This document shows, in pieces, positions 43,338 to 51,842 of a stretch of 64,000 bases of DNA (positions are counted from its first letter, which is position 1; each line of letters starts with the position of its first letter). The DNA is taken from positions 620,001-684,000 of the forward strand of contig NZ_JACVAQ010000001.1 in assembly GCF_014851905.1 (NCBI RefSeq). Direction: 5' to 3'. The position numbers were made by a program, and so were the translations under genes. The DNA is from Pseudomonas sp. PDM14. Lineage in GTDB: Bacteria; Pseudomonadota; Gammaproteobacteria; Pseudomonadales; Pseudomonadaceae. A model generated the notes under the pieces. The model worked only from the letters and a program-made list of their open reading frames with translations. It had not been told where the DNA came from and made no database searches.

Positions 43338-44066
43338 TCAGTAATCGGCGTAGTGCTGCTCGATCTTCAGGTATTCGCCGCTGGCGCGGACCTTCTCCAG
43401 ACCGCGGTCAAAACCCTGACGCTGTTCGTCGAGGCTGAAGCCGACGCTGTAGGGCGTGGGCGGCAGGACCATGTACCAGGTCAGCGGCTGGCGCACATCG
43501 ACCTGCTCCGCCACCTGGGCATTGAAGTAGCGCAGGATGCGCGGATCCCCCACCACCACCTCGACACGCCGGCTGTAGAGCAGACGGTTGCGGTTGATCT
43601 GCAGCGCCTCCTCGCGGTAGCGCGGGTTGCGGTCGGCCATGGCCTGGAACTCCTTGCCGAGGAGAAAACGCGCGCGCTGGAAGGTACTTACCGAATGGCG
43701 CTGCAGATCGGCCACGCGGGTAATGCGATAACCGCGCGAGGCCAGCGCCACGGCGGCGTTGTGGTACTCGATGTAGGGCGCCGAGTAATAGGCGTCGATG
43801 CCGCTCTGGGAATTGGTGGTGGCGATGGCGTCCAGCTCGCCGCGGCGCAGCAGCAGGTGCAGGCGCTCCATCGGCGCATAGTGCGGCTCGAGCGTGAATC
43901 CCGCCTCGCGTGCCGCGGCAGCGACGATGTCGTATTCCAGGCCGCGCTGCTCGTTCTCGAACACATAGGGCGGTTTGTGCGTGCCGAAGCCGATACGCAA
44001 CGCATCCGCCGACACCCCCGTCGCAGCCAGCACGGCAAACAGACCCAGCCAGACGTTAACCCGCAT
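43338..44066 (-). CDS. Periplasmic amino-acid-type substrate-binding protein (SBP_bac_3)
   Basis: A 242-residue protein with signal peptide (VWLGLFAVLAATGVSA). Start at 44066 has GGGGAAG. Motifs IGFGTHKPPYVFENEQRGLEYDIVAAAAREAG and [20 protein letters not shown] and YYSAPYIEYHN are of the SBP_bac_3 type, but it lacks a nearby permease. Such orphan proteins often feed a sensor or a shared transporter. The ligand is unknown; an amino acid is usual for the family. Confidence 0.85.
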   Translation of the reverse strand: MRVNVWLGLFAVLAATGVSADALRIGFGTHKPPYVFENEQRGLEYDIVAAAAREAGFTLEPHYAPMERLHLLLRRGELDAIATTNSQSGIDAYYSAPYIEYHNAAVALASRGYRITRVADLQRHSVSTFQRARFLLGKEFQAMADRNPRYREEALQINRNRLLYSRRVEVVVGDPRILRYFNAQVAEQVDVRQPLTWYMVLPPTPYSVGFSLDEQRQGFDRGLEKVRASGEYLKIEQHYADY

Positions 44067-44213
44067 GCACTTCCCCTTCGCTCTGCGCGCAGCATAAGCC
44101 GGCAGCGCGTCGGCGTGCCATAACCCGCGCATATGCCGCCCGATTCATCCGCCGGCGACGCCAGCGGGCTAGACTCAGCGATCACTGCCTCGCGTCAGAA
44201 CCAGGAGAACCTC

Positions 44214-45191
44214 ATGCTCAAAGCCGAATATCAACGCCGTGGCCCGGTGCCACAGGACGTCATCGAAGCGGTCGAACTGACCCTGCCCGCCCTGCAGGCC
44301 GGCCAGGTGCTGATCAAGGTGCTGGCCGCACCGATCAACCCCTCCGACGTGCTCACCCTCACCGGCGAGTACGGCATGCTGCCGCCCCTGCCTGCCATCG
44401 GCGGCAACGAAGGCGTGGGCCGCGTCGAGGAACTGGGCGAAGGCGTGAGCAAGCTCAAGGTTGGCCAGAACGTGCTGCTGCCGGTCGGCTCCGGCACCTG
44501 GGTGACCCACCTGATCGCCGATGTCGACAAGCTGATTCCGCTGCCAGACGCCGACCCGCAACAGCTGGCCATGCTCACCGTCAACCCGCCGACCGCTTCG
44601 CTGCTGCTCAGCGAGTTCGTCGACCTCAAGCCGGGCGACTGGGTGATCCAGAACGCCGCCAACTCCGGTGTTGGCAGCTACCTGATCCAGCTGGCGAAGA
44701 TTCGCGGCTTCAAGACCGTCAACGTGGTACGCCGCGAGGCAGCTGCCGAACCCGTGCGCGCCGAAGGTGGCGACGTGGTGCTGGTGGACGGCCCCGACCT
44801 GCACAAGCGCGTGCGTGAAGCCACCGGTGGCGCACCGATCATGCTGGCCATCGACGCAGTCGCCGGCACCGGCAGCGAACACCTGGCCAACTGCCTGAGC
44901 GATGGCGGCGTGATCGTCAACTACGGGCGCATGAGCGGCGAGCCGTGCCAGATCACCCCGAGCGCGTTCGTCTTCCGCGACGTGACCATGCGCGGCTTCT
45001 GGCTGGCCAAGTGGTTCCGTACTGCGAGCCAGGCCGACCAGTTCCGTGTATTCGGCGAGCTGATCCAGCTGATCGCCGCCGGCAAGCTGAAAGCACGCAT
45101 CGGCGCGACGTACAGCATCGAGCAGATCAAGGACGCCGTAGCCGCTGCAGCCGGTGGCGAGCGTGACGGCAAGATCGTTCTGGTGCCCTGA
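44214..45191 (+). CDS. MDR reductase, MECR-like (2-enoyl thioester reductase type)
   Basis: A 325-residue medium-chain reductase without zinc ligands. NPSDVLTLTGEYG, GNEGVGRVEELGEGV, NPPTASLLL, QNAANSGVGSYLIQLAKIRGFKTVNVVRR and the C-terminal GATYSIEQIKDA match the MECR/ETR1 group that reduces 2-enoyl thioesters with NADPH. Members of the group with other quinone-type substrates are also possible. AGGAG is well spaced before ATG 44214. A hairpin follows the stop. Confidence 0.85.
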   Translation: MLKAEYQRRGPVPQDVIEAVELTLPALQAGQVLIKVLAAPINPSDVLTLTGEYGMLPPLPAIGGNEGVGRVEELGEGVSKLKVGQNVLLPVGSGTWVTHLIADVDKLIPLPDADPQQLAMLTVNPPTASLLLSEFVDLKPGDWVIQNAANSGVGSYLIQLAKIRGFKTVNVVRREAAAEPVRAEGGDVVLVDGPDLHKRVREATGGAPIMLAIDAVAGTGSEHLANCLSDGGVIVNYGRMSGEPCQITPSAFVFRDVTMRGFWLAKWFRTASQADQFRVFGELIQLIAAGKLKARIGATYSIEQIKDAVAAAAGGERDGKIVLVP

Positions 45192-45197
45192 GAAACA

Positions 45198-45225
45198 CAA
45201 AGGGCGCCTCGCGGCGCCCCTTGTT
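45198..45225. terminator. Hairpin between reductase and helicase
   Basis: AAAGGGCGCC-TCGC-GGCGCCCCTT is a good stem with only short T-runs. It lies between convergent genes and probably ends both. Confidence 0.7.
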
Positions 45226-45272
45226 GAACCTCGCGGGTGGCCCACGCCACCCGTTGTGCCATTCGCCGAGGC

Positions 45273-46610
45273 TTACTCGGCAGCCGGCTTCTTACGCTTG
45301 AGCGGCGCCAGGCCATCCTGGCTGACCACCGCAGACGGCGCGTTGTTCGGCCGGGCACTCGGCTTGCGCTTCGGTGCAGCGGCCTTGGCGCCGGTCTTCT
45401 TGGCGTCTTTCTTGTCGACCTTTTTCTTCTTCGGGCCAACCGCCTTGCCGGAAGCCTTGAGGTTCTTCGGCCCCTGGTAGATACCTTTCAGCTCCTTGAT
45501 ATTGCGACGCTCGAAACGCTGCTTGAGGTAGCGCTCGATACTCGACATCAGGCTCCAGTCGCTGTGGGTGATCAGCGAAATGGCCAGGCCGTCGCTGCCA
45601 GCACGCCCGGTGCGGCCGATGCGGTGCACGTAGTCATCGCCCGAGCGCGGCATGTCGAAGTTGATCACCAGGTCCAGGCCGTCCACATCCAGGCCACGCG
45701 CCGCCACGTCAGTGGCGACCAGAACCTTGGCACCGCCCTGCTTGAGGCGGTCGATGGCCAGTTTGCGGTCCTTCTGGTCCTTCTCGCCGTGCAGCACGAA
45801 TACCTTGTGCTCGGCCGCCACCAGCTTGCCCCACAGGCGGTCGGCCTGGACGCGGGTGTTGGTGAAGATGATCGCCTTCTGGTAGGTCTCGTTGGCCAGC
45901 AGCCACTCGACCAGCTGTTCCTTGTGGTAGTTGTGGTCGGCCGTGATGATCTGCTGACGGGTACCTTCGTTGAGCTCGCTGACGCTGTTGAGCTTGAGGT
46001 GCACCGGCTCGCGCAGCACGCTGGCGACCATCTCGCGCAGGCCGTTGCCGCCGCTGGTGGCGGAGAACAGCATGGTCTGCTGACGGTTGCTGCACTCCTT
46101 GCCCAGGCGTTGCACGTCTTCGGAGAAGCCCATGTCGAGCATGCGGTCGGCTTCGTCGAGGATCAGCACTTCCACATCGTTGAGCTTGAGGGTGCCGGCA
46201 TTCAGGTGCTCGAGCATGCGCCCCGGCGTGCCGATGAGGATGTCCGGCACCTTGCGCAGCATGGCCGCCTGGACCTTGAAGTCCTCGCCGCCAGTGATCA
46301 TGCCGGACTTGATGAAGGTGAACTGGGAGAAGCGCTCGACTTCCTTGATGGTCTGCTGCGCCAGCTCTCGGGTCGGCAGCAGGATCAGCGCGCGAATGGT
46401 CACGCGCGGCGTGGCATCGCCGATCAGGCGGTTGAGCAGCGGCAGCACGAACGCCGCGGTCTTGCCACTGCCGGTCTGCGCCGTCACCCGCAGGTCACGC
46501 CCTTCCAGCGCCGGCGGAATAGCCGCCAGCTGTACCGGGGTCGGCTCGGTGAAGTTGAGCTCGGTCACGGCCTTGAGCAGGCGTTCATGCAGGGCGAATT
46601 GGGAGAACAC
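45273..46610 (-). CDS. DEAD-box RNA helicase (RhlE-type)
   Basis: A 445-residue ATP-dependent RNA helicase. The Q motif (ELNFTEPTPVQLAAIP), motif I AQTGSGKT, II DEAD, III SAT, and VI HRIGRTGR are intact. A basic Lys-rich tail (GPKKKKVDKKDAKKTGAKAAAPKRK) follows the core and likely binds RNA. Start: GTG at 46610 (VFSQFALHERLLKAV) matches Pseudomonas relatives and has GAGG upstream; ATG at 46646 is an alternative that adds 12 residues. It probably acts in rRNA maturation or mRNA turnover; the specific RNA is not visible. Confidence 0.9.
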   Translation of the reverse strand: MFSQFALHERLLKAVTELNFTEPTPVQLAAIPPALEGRDLRVTAQTGSGKTAAFVLPLLNRLIGDATPRVTIRALILLPTRELAQQTIKEVERFSQFTFIKSGMITGGEDFKVQAAMLRKVPDILIGTPGRMLEHLNAGTLKLNDVEVLILDEADRMLDMGFSEDVQRLGKECSNRQQTMLFSATSGGNGLREMVASVLREPVHLKLNSVSELNEGTRQQIITADHNYHKEQLVEWLLANETYQKAIIFTNTRVQADRLWGKLVAAEHKVFVLHGEKDQKDRKLAIDRLKQGGAKVLVATDVAARGLDVDGLDLVINFDMPRSGDDYVHRIGRTGRAGSDGLAISLITHSDWSLMSSIERYLKQRFERRNIKELKGIYQGPKNLKASGKAVGPKKKKVDKKDAKKTGAKAAAPKRKPSARPNNAPSAVVSQDGLAPLKRKKPAAE

Positions 46611-46917
46611 GGGCGATACCTCGGAAAAATCGACAAACAGCTGCATAGGGTACCGGTTCTGCCGGCTAAAAGCCCGAGCGATGGCGCCGAGGCCACATAC
46701 AACGGGCTGTGTGACGGCTCGGCATTGTCTGTATGCCCAGCCGTTTCGTAGGGATGATGACGCCCAGTTCATCCACTATGGCCCAGCTAAACACCTCCAT
46801 TTGCAGCAACCGCACCACCGCCGTTTCCACCTCATCACACCCGCTTTCACGACGAGGCGCGCTACTCAAGCAGCACGCCGCGCCGGTAGAATGCGCGCCG
46901 TCGTCCAATCCCGGACG
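46611..46917. other. Divergent intergenic region upstream of yhhQ riboswitch
   Basis: No gene is seen. It carries the promoters for the helicase (minus) and for yhhQ (plus) but I cannot fix their exact positions. A GTAGGGATGATGACGC stretch near 46748 is a weak resemblance to the repeats elsewhere. Confidence 0.4.
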
Positions 46918-46950
46918 CCATGGGTTCCCTAACCCCATCCATCAAAAAGG
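46918..46950 (+). promoter_or_regulatory. preQ1-I riboswitch before yhhQ
   Basis: The core fits the preQ1 class I aptamer: P1 stem ATGGG (46920-46924) pairs with CCCAT (46934-46938), loop TTCCCTAA, conserved C at 46933 where the ligand pairs, then an A-rich tail (46944-46948) and AGG whose GG (46949-46950) can pair with loop CC to form the pseudoknot. The tail includes the Shine-Dalgarno AAGG, seven bases from the ATG, so ligand binding would block translation, as in the Thermoanaerobacter tengcongensis aptamer it resembles. Confidence 0.82.
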
Positions 46951-46957
46951 TGCTGCC

Positions 46958-47614
46958 ATGCTTCTGCTCCCCGAGCCGCGCCAGCGTATGGCGCTGGCCG
47001 TTCTGATCGCGTTCCACATTCTCATCATCATCGCCAGCAACTACCTGGTGCAGCTGCCGATCACCCTGTTCGGCCTGCATACCACCTGGGGCGCGTTCAG
47101 TTTCCCGTTCATCTTCCTCGCCACCGACCTGACCGTGCGCCTGCTCGGCAAGCGCAATGCGCGCCTGGTCATCGCCCGCGTCATGCTGCCGGCGCTGTTG
47201 GCGTCCTATGTGGTTTCGGTGCTATTTCAGGAAGGCGCGTTCCACGGCTTCGCCGCGCTGGGCGAATTCAACGAGATCGTCCTGCGTATCTCGGTCGCCA
47301 GCTTCCTCGCTTACGTGGTCGGGCAAATTCTCGACATCCAGGTGTTCGACCGCCTGCGCCGCCTGCGCCAGTGGTGGATCGCGCCGACCTGCTCGACCGT
47401 CTTCGGCAGCCTGGTGGACACCTTCGTGTTCTTCTCCGTGGCCTTCTGGCACAGCAGCGACCCGTTCATGGCCGAGCACTGGGTGGAAATTGCCACGGTG
47501 GACTACGGGGTGAAACTGGTCGTCAGCCTGCTGCTGTTCGTGCCGCTGTACGGTGTGCTGCTCAACGCCATCCTGCGGGTGCTCGCCGGGCGGGACAACA
47601 CCGCGCAAGCCTGA
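46958..47614 (+). CDS. yhhQ: Queuosine precursor transporter
   Basis: A 218-residue inner-membrane protein with about six helices of the VUT/YhhQ family, which import preQ0/preQ1 (precursors of queuosine, the modified base at tRNA position 34). NYLVQLPITLFGLHTTWGAFSFPFIFLATDLTVRLLGK and IAPTCSTVFGSLVDTFVFFSVAFW are family hallmarks. The ATG has AAGG upstream, and that site lies inside a preQ1-I riboswitch, so uptake is probably reduced when preQ1 is plentiful. It ends in a hairpin. Confidence 0.93.
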   Translation: MLLLPEPRQRMALAVLIAFHILIIIASNYLVQLPITLFGLHTTWGAFSFPFIFLATDLTVRLLGKRNARLVIARVMLPALLASYVVSVLFQEGAFHGFAALGEFNEIVLRISVASFLAYVVGQILDIQVFDRLRRLRQWWIAPTCSTVFGSLVDTFVFFSVAFWHSSDPFMAEHWVEIATVDYGVKLVVSLLLFVPLYGVLLNAILRVLAGRDNTAQA

Positions 47615-47622
47615 GAAAAACC

Positions 47623-47654
47623 TTGGGTGGAAGACGCTGTTTTCTTCCACCCAA
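47623..47654 (+). terminator. Hairpin after yhhQ
   Basis: TTGGGTGGAAG (47623-47633) and CTTCCACCCAA (47644-47654) are perfect 11-base complements around a 10-base loop, eight bases after the yhhQ stop. No T-run follows. A second hairpin (GCGGAAAACGC...GCGGTTTTCC) lies at about 47691-47714. Confidence 0.6.
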
Positions 47655-47728
47655 ACGGGGACAGGTGATGGCTGCCGTGGATAGGCAGCCCGCGGAAAAC
47701 GCTTCGCGGTTTTCCACCCTACGCATTT

Positions 47729-47854
47729 GATCGTTCCCACGCGCCTGCGTGGGCATGCATCCCTGGACGCTCCGCGTCCGCGGGGCGCCCACTCCACACA
47801 AGCGTGGCGCAGAGCGCCGCCAACGGCGTTGCCACGCGGAGCGTGGGAACGATC
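47729..47854. repeat. Family B hairpin repeat, copy 2 (diverged)
   Basis: About 126 bases between yhhQ and the exported protein gene. It carries the stem CCCACGC-GCCT-GCGTGGG, then GGACGC-TCC-GCGTCC and a closing GTTGCCACGCGGAGCGTGGGAAC. It is longer than the other copies by a GCGCAGAGCG-containing insert. Confidence 0.72.
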
Positions 47855-47866
47855 AGTGAACCTGCC

Positions 47867-48487
47867 TTACTTCACCTCGAACGACACCGTGGCCACGTGG
47901 GTCACGCTGTCGTACTTCTTGCCATCGACGGTGGCCGAGCCGTTGATCTGCGCCGCCACTTCCAGCACGTAGCGACCGGGGAATGGCGTATCCAGAACGA
48001 CGCTGCCATCGGCCGCTGGCTTGAGCACGCGCGACCACTGCGCCGAGGTGTAGACGTTGACCTGCGAGGCGGATACCACGGTGCCCTTCCAGTGCAGCTG
48101 GAAGACGTTGCCGCCAGCGGTGGTCGGCACCAGCTCCAGGTCGGCCTTGGCCTTGGTTTCGCTGCGCCCTTCCTTGGCCGCGTAGAGGGTCAGGTTTTGC
48201 CCGTCCGGCAGCTTGGCGCTCAGGCGCAGGTCGCCTGGCTGCGCGCTGACAACGGCAAAGCCGTCGGCTTCACGGGTCAGCGCCTCGTTCTTGCCATCGG
48301 CGAGCTGTGCCTGCGGCTCCAGCAGCGCCGCCACGGGCAGGTGTTCACCCGGCTGGAAGGCGCTCAGGTGCGCCTTGGCCGGCTGCCCGGCAACGCGCTC
48401 GACCCACAGGTAATCGGCCTGCGCCAGCGGCGCGGCACACACCGCAAGGCCCAACACCAGGGCGCGACGTGCAGTAGAAACGAACAT
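47867..48487 (-). CDS. Exported DUF4198-like protein
   Basis: A 206-residue secreted protein with a signal peptide (VLGLAVCAAPLAQA). The mature part begins DYLWVERVAGQPAKAHLSAFQPGE, then has two beta-rich segments (LSAKLPDGQNLTLYAAKEG, GNVFQLHWKGTVVSASQVNVYT), which are reminiscent of DUF4198 proteins linked to metal uptake. The assignment is weak. Upstream is a hairpin GGAAACCCC...GGGGTTTCC (48511-48540) that could be regulatory. Confidence 0.6.
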   Translation of the reverse strand: MFVSTARRALVLGLAVCAAPLAQADYLWVERVAGQPAKAHLSAFQPGEHLPVAALLEPQAQLADGKNEALTREADGFAVVSAQPGDLRLSAKLPDGQNLTLYAAKEGRSETKAKADLELVPTTAGGNVFQLHWKGTVVSASQVNVYTSAQWSRVLKPAADGSVVLDTPFPGRYVLEVAAQINGSATVDGKKYDSVTHVATVSFEVK

Positions 48488-48510
48488 GCAAACTCCTTGT
48501 AGAACTTCAG

Positions 48511-48540
48511 GGAAACCCCAGGAAAAAATCGGGGGTTTCC
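48511..48540. promoter_or_regulatory. Hairpin in leader of exported protein gene
   Basis: GGAAACCCC (48511-48519) and GGGGTTTCC (48532-48540) form a perfect 9-base stem about 25 bases upstream of the minus-strand start codon. It could be an operator or an mRNA hairpin. Confidence 0.45.
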
Positions 48541-48693
48541 TAATAAGACGGACGAGCGCGGAAAACCCTGCACACCCCCGTGCATTTTTCTCCAGCGATG
48601 GCGGTATTTACCCATTCTTGACAGTGCGCTGACCCTGCCCTTGCGGGGCGATCCCTATAGTGGCTGGCATCTGAAACTGTCCTGAACACGCCG

Positions 48694-49890
48694 ATGCCCA
48701 GAATCCGCCCGCGCTACCTGATCCCCGCCCTCGCCGCCGTCATCCTCGGCGGCTATGCCCTGAAGACCTGGCTGCTGCCCGCCCCGACCACCAGCGGTCT
48801 GCTGACCGCCGAAGTGCGCACCGCCAACATCGAACAGACGGTGATCGCCACCGGCACGCTGGAGGCCTACAAGCAGGTCAGCGTCGGTGCCCAGGTGTCC
48901 GGGCAGATCACCAAGCTGCATGTCGACTTCGGCGACCAGGTCAAGCAGGGCGAGCCGATCGCCGAGATCGACTCGATGACCCAGCAGAACGACCTGGCCA
49001 ATGCCAAGGCATCGCTGGCCAACGTCAAGGCACAACGCGCGGTGCAGGCGGCAACGCTGAAGAAGGTGCAACTGGCCTTCACCCGGCAGAAGTCGATGCT
49101 GGCGCAGAACGCCAGTTCCCGCGAAGACTACGAAACCGCCGAGGCCGACCTGGACACCGCCAAGGCCCAGGTCGCCGCCCTCGACGCGCAGATCCAGCAG
49201 GCGCAGATTCAGGTGTCCACCGCCGAGGTCGACCTCGGCTACACGCAGATCACCGCGCCCATCGACGGCACCGTGGTCGGCGTGGTGGTCAAGGAGGGCC
49301 AGACGGTGAACTCGGCGCAATCGGCGCCGACCATCGTCAAGGTCGCCCAGCTCGACCAGATGACCGTGCGCGCGGAGATTTCCGAAGCCGACGTGGTGCG
49401 GGTGAAGGCCGGCCTGCCGGTGTACTTCACCATCCTCGGCGAACCGGGCAAGCGCTACCAGGCCAGCCTGCGCATGGTCGAACCGGCGCCCGACTCGATC
49501 AACACCAGCGACAGCAGCACCAGCAGTTCCTCGTCCACCACCTCGACCGACACCGCCGTGTACTACATCGGCGTGTTCGACGTGCCCAACCCGGACGGCA
49601 AGCTGCGCATCTCCATGACCACCGAGGTCAACATCGTCCTCGACAGCGTCAAGGATGCGCCGAGCATCCCGGTCTCCGCCCTCGGCAGTGCCAACCGTGA
49701 CGGCAGCTACACCGTGCAGGTGCTCGGCAAAAGCGGCAAGGTCGAGGAACGGCAGATCCGTACCGGCCTGGAAGATTCGATCAACGCCCAGGTGCTCGAC
49801 GGCCTGCAGGTCGGCGACCAGGTGGTGCTCGGCGATGCCGCCGCCGGTTCGACCACGACGATGCGCATGCGCGGGCCGATGAGGCTCTGA
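48694..49890 (+). CDS. macA: MacA/PvdR-type periplasmic adaptor
   Basis: A 398-residue membrane-fusion protein of the MacA class. N-terminal anchor ([12 protein letters not shown]), barrel/lipoyl halves ([30 protein letters not shown] and [20 protein letters not shown]), a coiled-coil hairpin at about 90-170, and a Ser/Thr-rich linker (about 269-288, [14 protein letters not shown]) not common in MacA. It starts a three-gene operon with macB and an OpmQ-like channel; the order is that of PvdR-PvdT-OpmQ, which exports pyoverdine in Pseudomonas. Pyoverdine synthesis genes are not here, so the substrate stays open. Confidence 0.9.
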   Translation: MPRIRPRYLIPALAAVILGGYALKTWLLPAPTTSGLLTAEVRTANIEQTVIATGTLEAYKQVSVGAQVSGQITKLHVDFGDQVKQGEPIAEIDSMTQQNDLANAKASLANVKAQRAVQAATLKKVQLAFTRQKSMLAQNASSREDYETAEADLDTAKAQVAALDAQIQQAQIQVSTAEVDLGYTQITAPIDGTVVGVVVKEGQTVNSAQSAPTIVKVAQLDQMTVRAEISEADVVRVKAGLPVYFTILGEPGKRYQASLRMVEPAPDSINTSDSSTSSSSSTTSTDTAVYYIGVFDVPNPDGKLRISMTTEVNIVLDSVKDAPSIPVSALGSANRDGSYTVQVLGKSGKVEERQIRTGLEDSINAQVLDGLQVGDQVVLGDAAAGSTTTMRMRGPMRL

Positions 49891-49891
49891 C

Positions 49892-51838
49892 ATGGCACTC
49901 CTCGAACTGCGCGGCCTGCGCCGCGAATTCCCCGCTGGGGAACAAACCATCGCCGTGCTCAAGGATGTCGACCTGAGCATCGAACAGGGCGAGATGGTCG
50001 CCATCATCGGCGCTTCGGGCTCCGGCAAGTCGACCCTGATGAACGTGCTCGGCTGCCTCGACCGACCCAGCGCCGGCACCTATCGGATCGCCGGCCGCGA
50101 GACCGGCCAACTGAATGCCGACGAACTGGCCGAGCTGCGCCGCGAATACTTCGGTTTCATCTTCCAGCGCTACCACCTGCTCGGTGATCTGGACGCCGTG
50201 GGCAACGTGGAAATCCCCGCCATCTACGCCGGCAAGGACGCCGCCAGCCGCCACCAGCGCGCTGCGGCCCTGTTGCAGCGCCTGGGCCTGGGCGAGCGCC
50301 TGGGGCACAAGCCCAGCCAGCTTTCCGGTGGCCAGCAGCAGCGGGTGTCCATCGCCCGCGCGCTGATGAACGGCGGCCAGGTAATCCTCGCCGACGAGCC
50401 CACCGGCGCGCTGGACAGCCACAGCGGCGAAGAGATGCTCAAGCTGTTGCGCGAGCTGCACGCTGCCGGGCACACGGTAATCATCGTCACCCACGACATG
50501 AAGGTCGCGGAAACCGCCGACCGCCTGATCGAAATCAGCGACGGCTGCATCATCGCCGACCGCCGCCTGCGCGGCGGCGACGAGAGCGTGCGCGCCCTGC
50601 AGGAGCCGGCGCCAGCCCGCGAGGCGGGTGCGCTGAAAGCCGGCTTCGGCCAGTTTCGCGAGGCCTTTCGCATGGCCCTGCTGGCGATGCTCGCGCACAA
50701 GCTGCGCACCTTCCTGACCATGCTCGGCATCATCATCGGCATCGCCTCGGTGGTCTCGGTGGTCGCATTGGGCCAGGGATCGCAGCAGCAGATCCTGCAG
50801 AACATCAGCGCCATCGGCACCAACACCATCGACATCTTCCCCGGCAGCGGCTTCGGCGACCGCCGCTCGGCGCGCATCCAGACCCTGGTGCCGGCCGATG
50901 CCGAGGCGCTGGCCGGGCAGACCTTCGTCGACAGCGTCACGCCGTCGGTGTCCAACTCCGGCACCCTGCGCTACCGCGACCAGGCGCTGACCGTGTCGAT
51001 GAGCGGCGTGGGCGAGCAGTTCTTCCGCGCCAAGGGCTACACCTTCGCCCAGGGGCGCGCCTTCGACGCCAAGGCGGTGCGCGAGTCGGCCCAGAGTGCG
51101 GTGATCGACGACAACAGCTACAAGAAGCTGTTCGCCGGCAAGCAGGCGCTCGGCGAGGTGATCCTGCTGGGCAACGTGCCGGTGCGCATCATCGGCGTGC
51201 TCGAGCCGATCCAGAGCAACTTCGGCGGCAGCGACCAGCTGCGTGTGTACCTTCCCTACACCGCCGTGATGAACCGCATGCTCGGCCAGGCGTACCTGGA
51301 GAGCATCACCGTGCGCGTGGACGACAGTGTGTCCAGCGACGCTGCCGAGCAGGGCATCATCCGCCTGCTCAAGCGCCGTCACGGGGTGCAGGACTTCTTC
51401 GTGATGAACACCGACACCATCCGCCAGACCATCGAGAAGACCAGCCAGACCATGACCCTGCTGATCTCGGCCATCGCCCTGATCTCGCTGCTGGTCGGCG
51501 GCATCGGGGTGATGAACATCATGCTGGTGTCGGTCACCGAGCGGACCCGCGAGATCGGCGTACGCATGGCGGTCGGCGCGCGGCAGAGCGACATCCTCCG
51601 TCAGTTCCTTATCGAGGCGGTGCTGGTATGCCTGATCGGCGGCACCCTCGGCGTGCTCTCGGCACTGGCCTTCGGCGCAGCGTTCAGCCGTTTCACCAGT
51701 GATTTCAGCCTGGTGTTCTCGGCCGGCTCGATCATCGCCGCCTTCCTCTGCTCCACCGTCATCGGCCTGGTGTTCGGCTACCTGCCGGCGCGCAACGCCG
51801 CGCGCCTGGACCCTGTCGACGCCCTTTCGCGAGAATAG
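49892..51838 (+). CDS. macB: MacB/PvdT-type ABC transporter (ATPase plus permease)
   Basis: A 648-residue ABC protein. ATPase domain at residues 1-225: Walker [10 protein letters not shown] (40-48), signature [16 protein letters not shown], Walker [15 protein letters not shown] MacB-type periplasmic and FtsX-like membrane domain follows (first helix about 270-300, last three from about 520 on; [17 protein letters not shown]). It powers export through the adaptor and outer-membrane channel. One base separates it from macA. Confidence 0.94.
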   Translation: MALLELRGLRREFPAGEQTIAVLKDVDLSIEQGEMVAIIGASGSGKSTLMNVLGCLDRPSAGTYRIAGRETGQLNADELAELRREYFGFIFQRYHLLGDLDAVGNVEIPAIYAGKDAASRHQRAAALLQRLGLGERLGHKPSQLSGGQQQRVSIARALMNGGQVILADEPTGALDSHSGEEMLKLLRELHAAGHTVIIVTHDMKVAETADRLIEISDGCIIADRRLRGGDESVRALQEPAPAREAGALKAGFGQFREAFRMALLAMLAHKLRTFLTMLGIIIGIASVVSVVALGQGSQQQILQNISAIGTNTIDIFPGSGFGDRRSARIQTLVPADAEALAGQTFVDSVTPSVSNSGTLRYRDQALTVSMSGVGEQFFRAKGYTFAQGRAFDAKAVRESAQSAVIDDNSYKKLFAGKQALGEVILLGNVPVRIIGVLEPIQSNFGGSDQLRVYLPYTAVMNRMLGQAYLESITVRVDDSVSSDAAEQGIIRLLKRRHGVQDFFVMNTDTIRQTIEKTSQTMTLLISAIALISLLVGGIGVMNIMLVSVTERTREIGVRMAVGARQSDILRQFLIEAVLVCLIGGTLGVLSALAFGAAFSRFTSDFSLVFSAGSIIAAFLCSTVIGLVFGYLPARNAARLDPVDALSRE

Positions 51839-51842
51839 AACC

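Noticed and set aside
46611..46950. Search for tRNA or sRNA genes in the window
   Set aside because: No cloverleaf or T-loop GGTTCGAATC-type signal seen in any gap; only the riboswitch is supported.
48618..48661. TTGACA and TATAGT upstream of macA
   Set aside because: They are 32 bases apart, too far for a sigma-70 promoter, so I do not call one.
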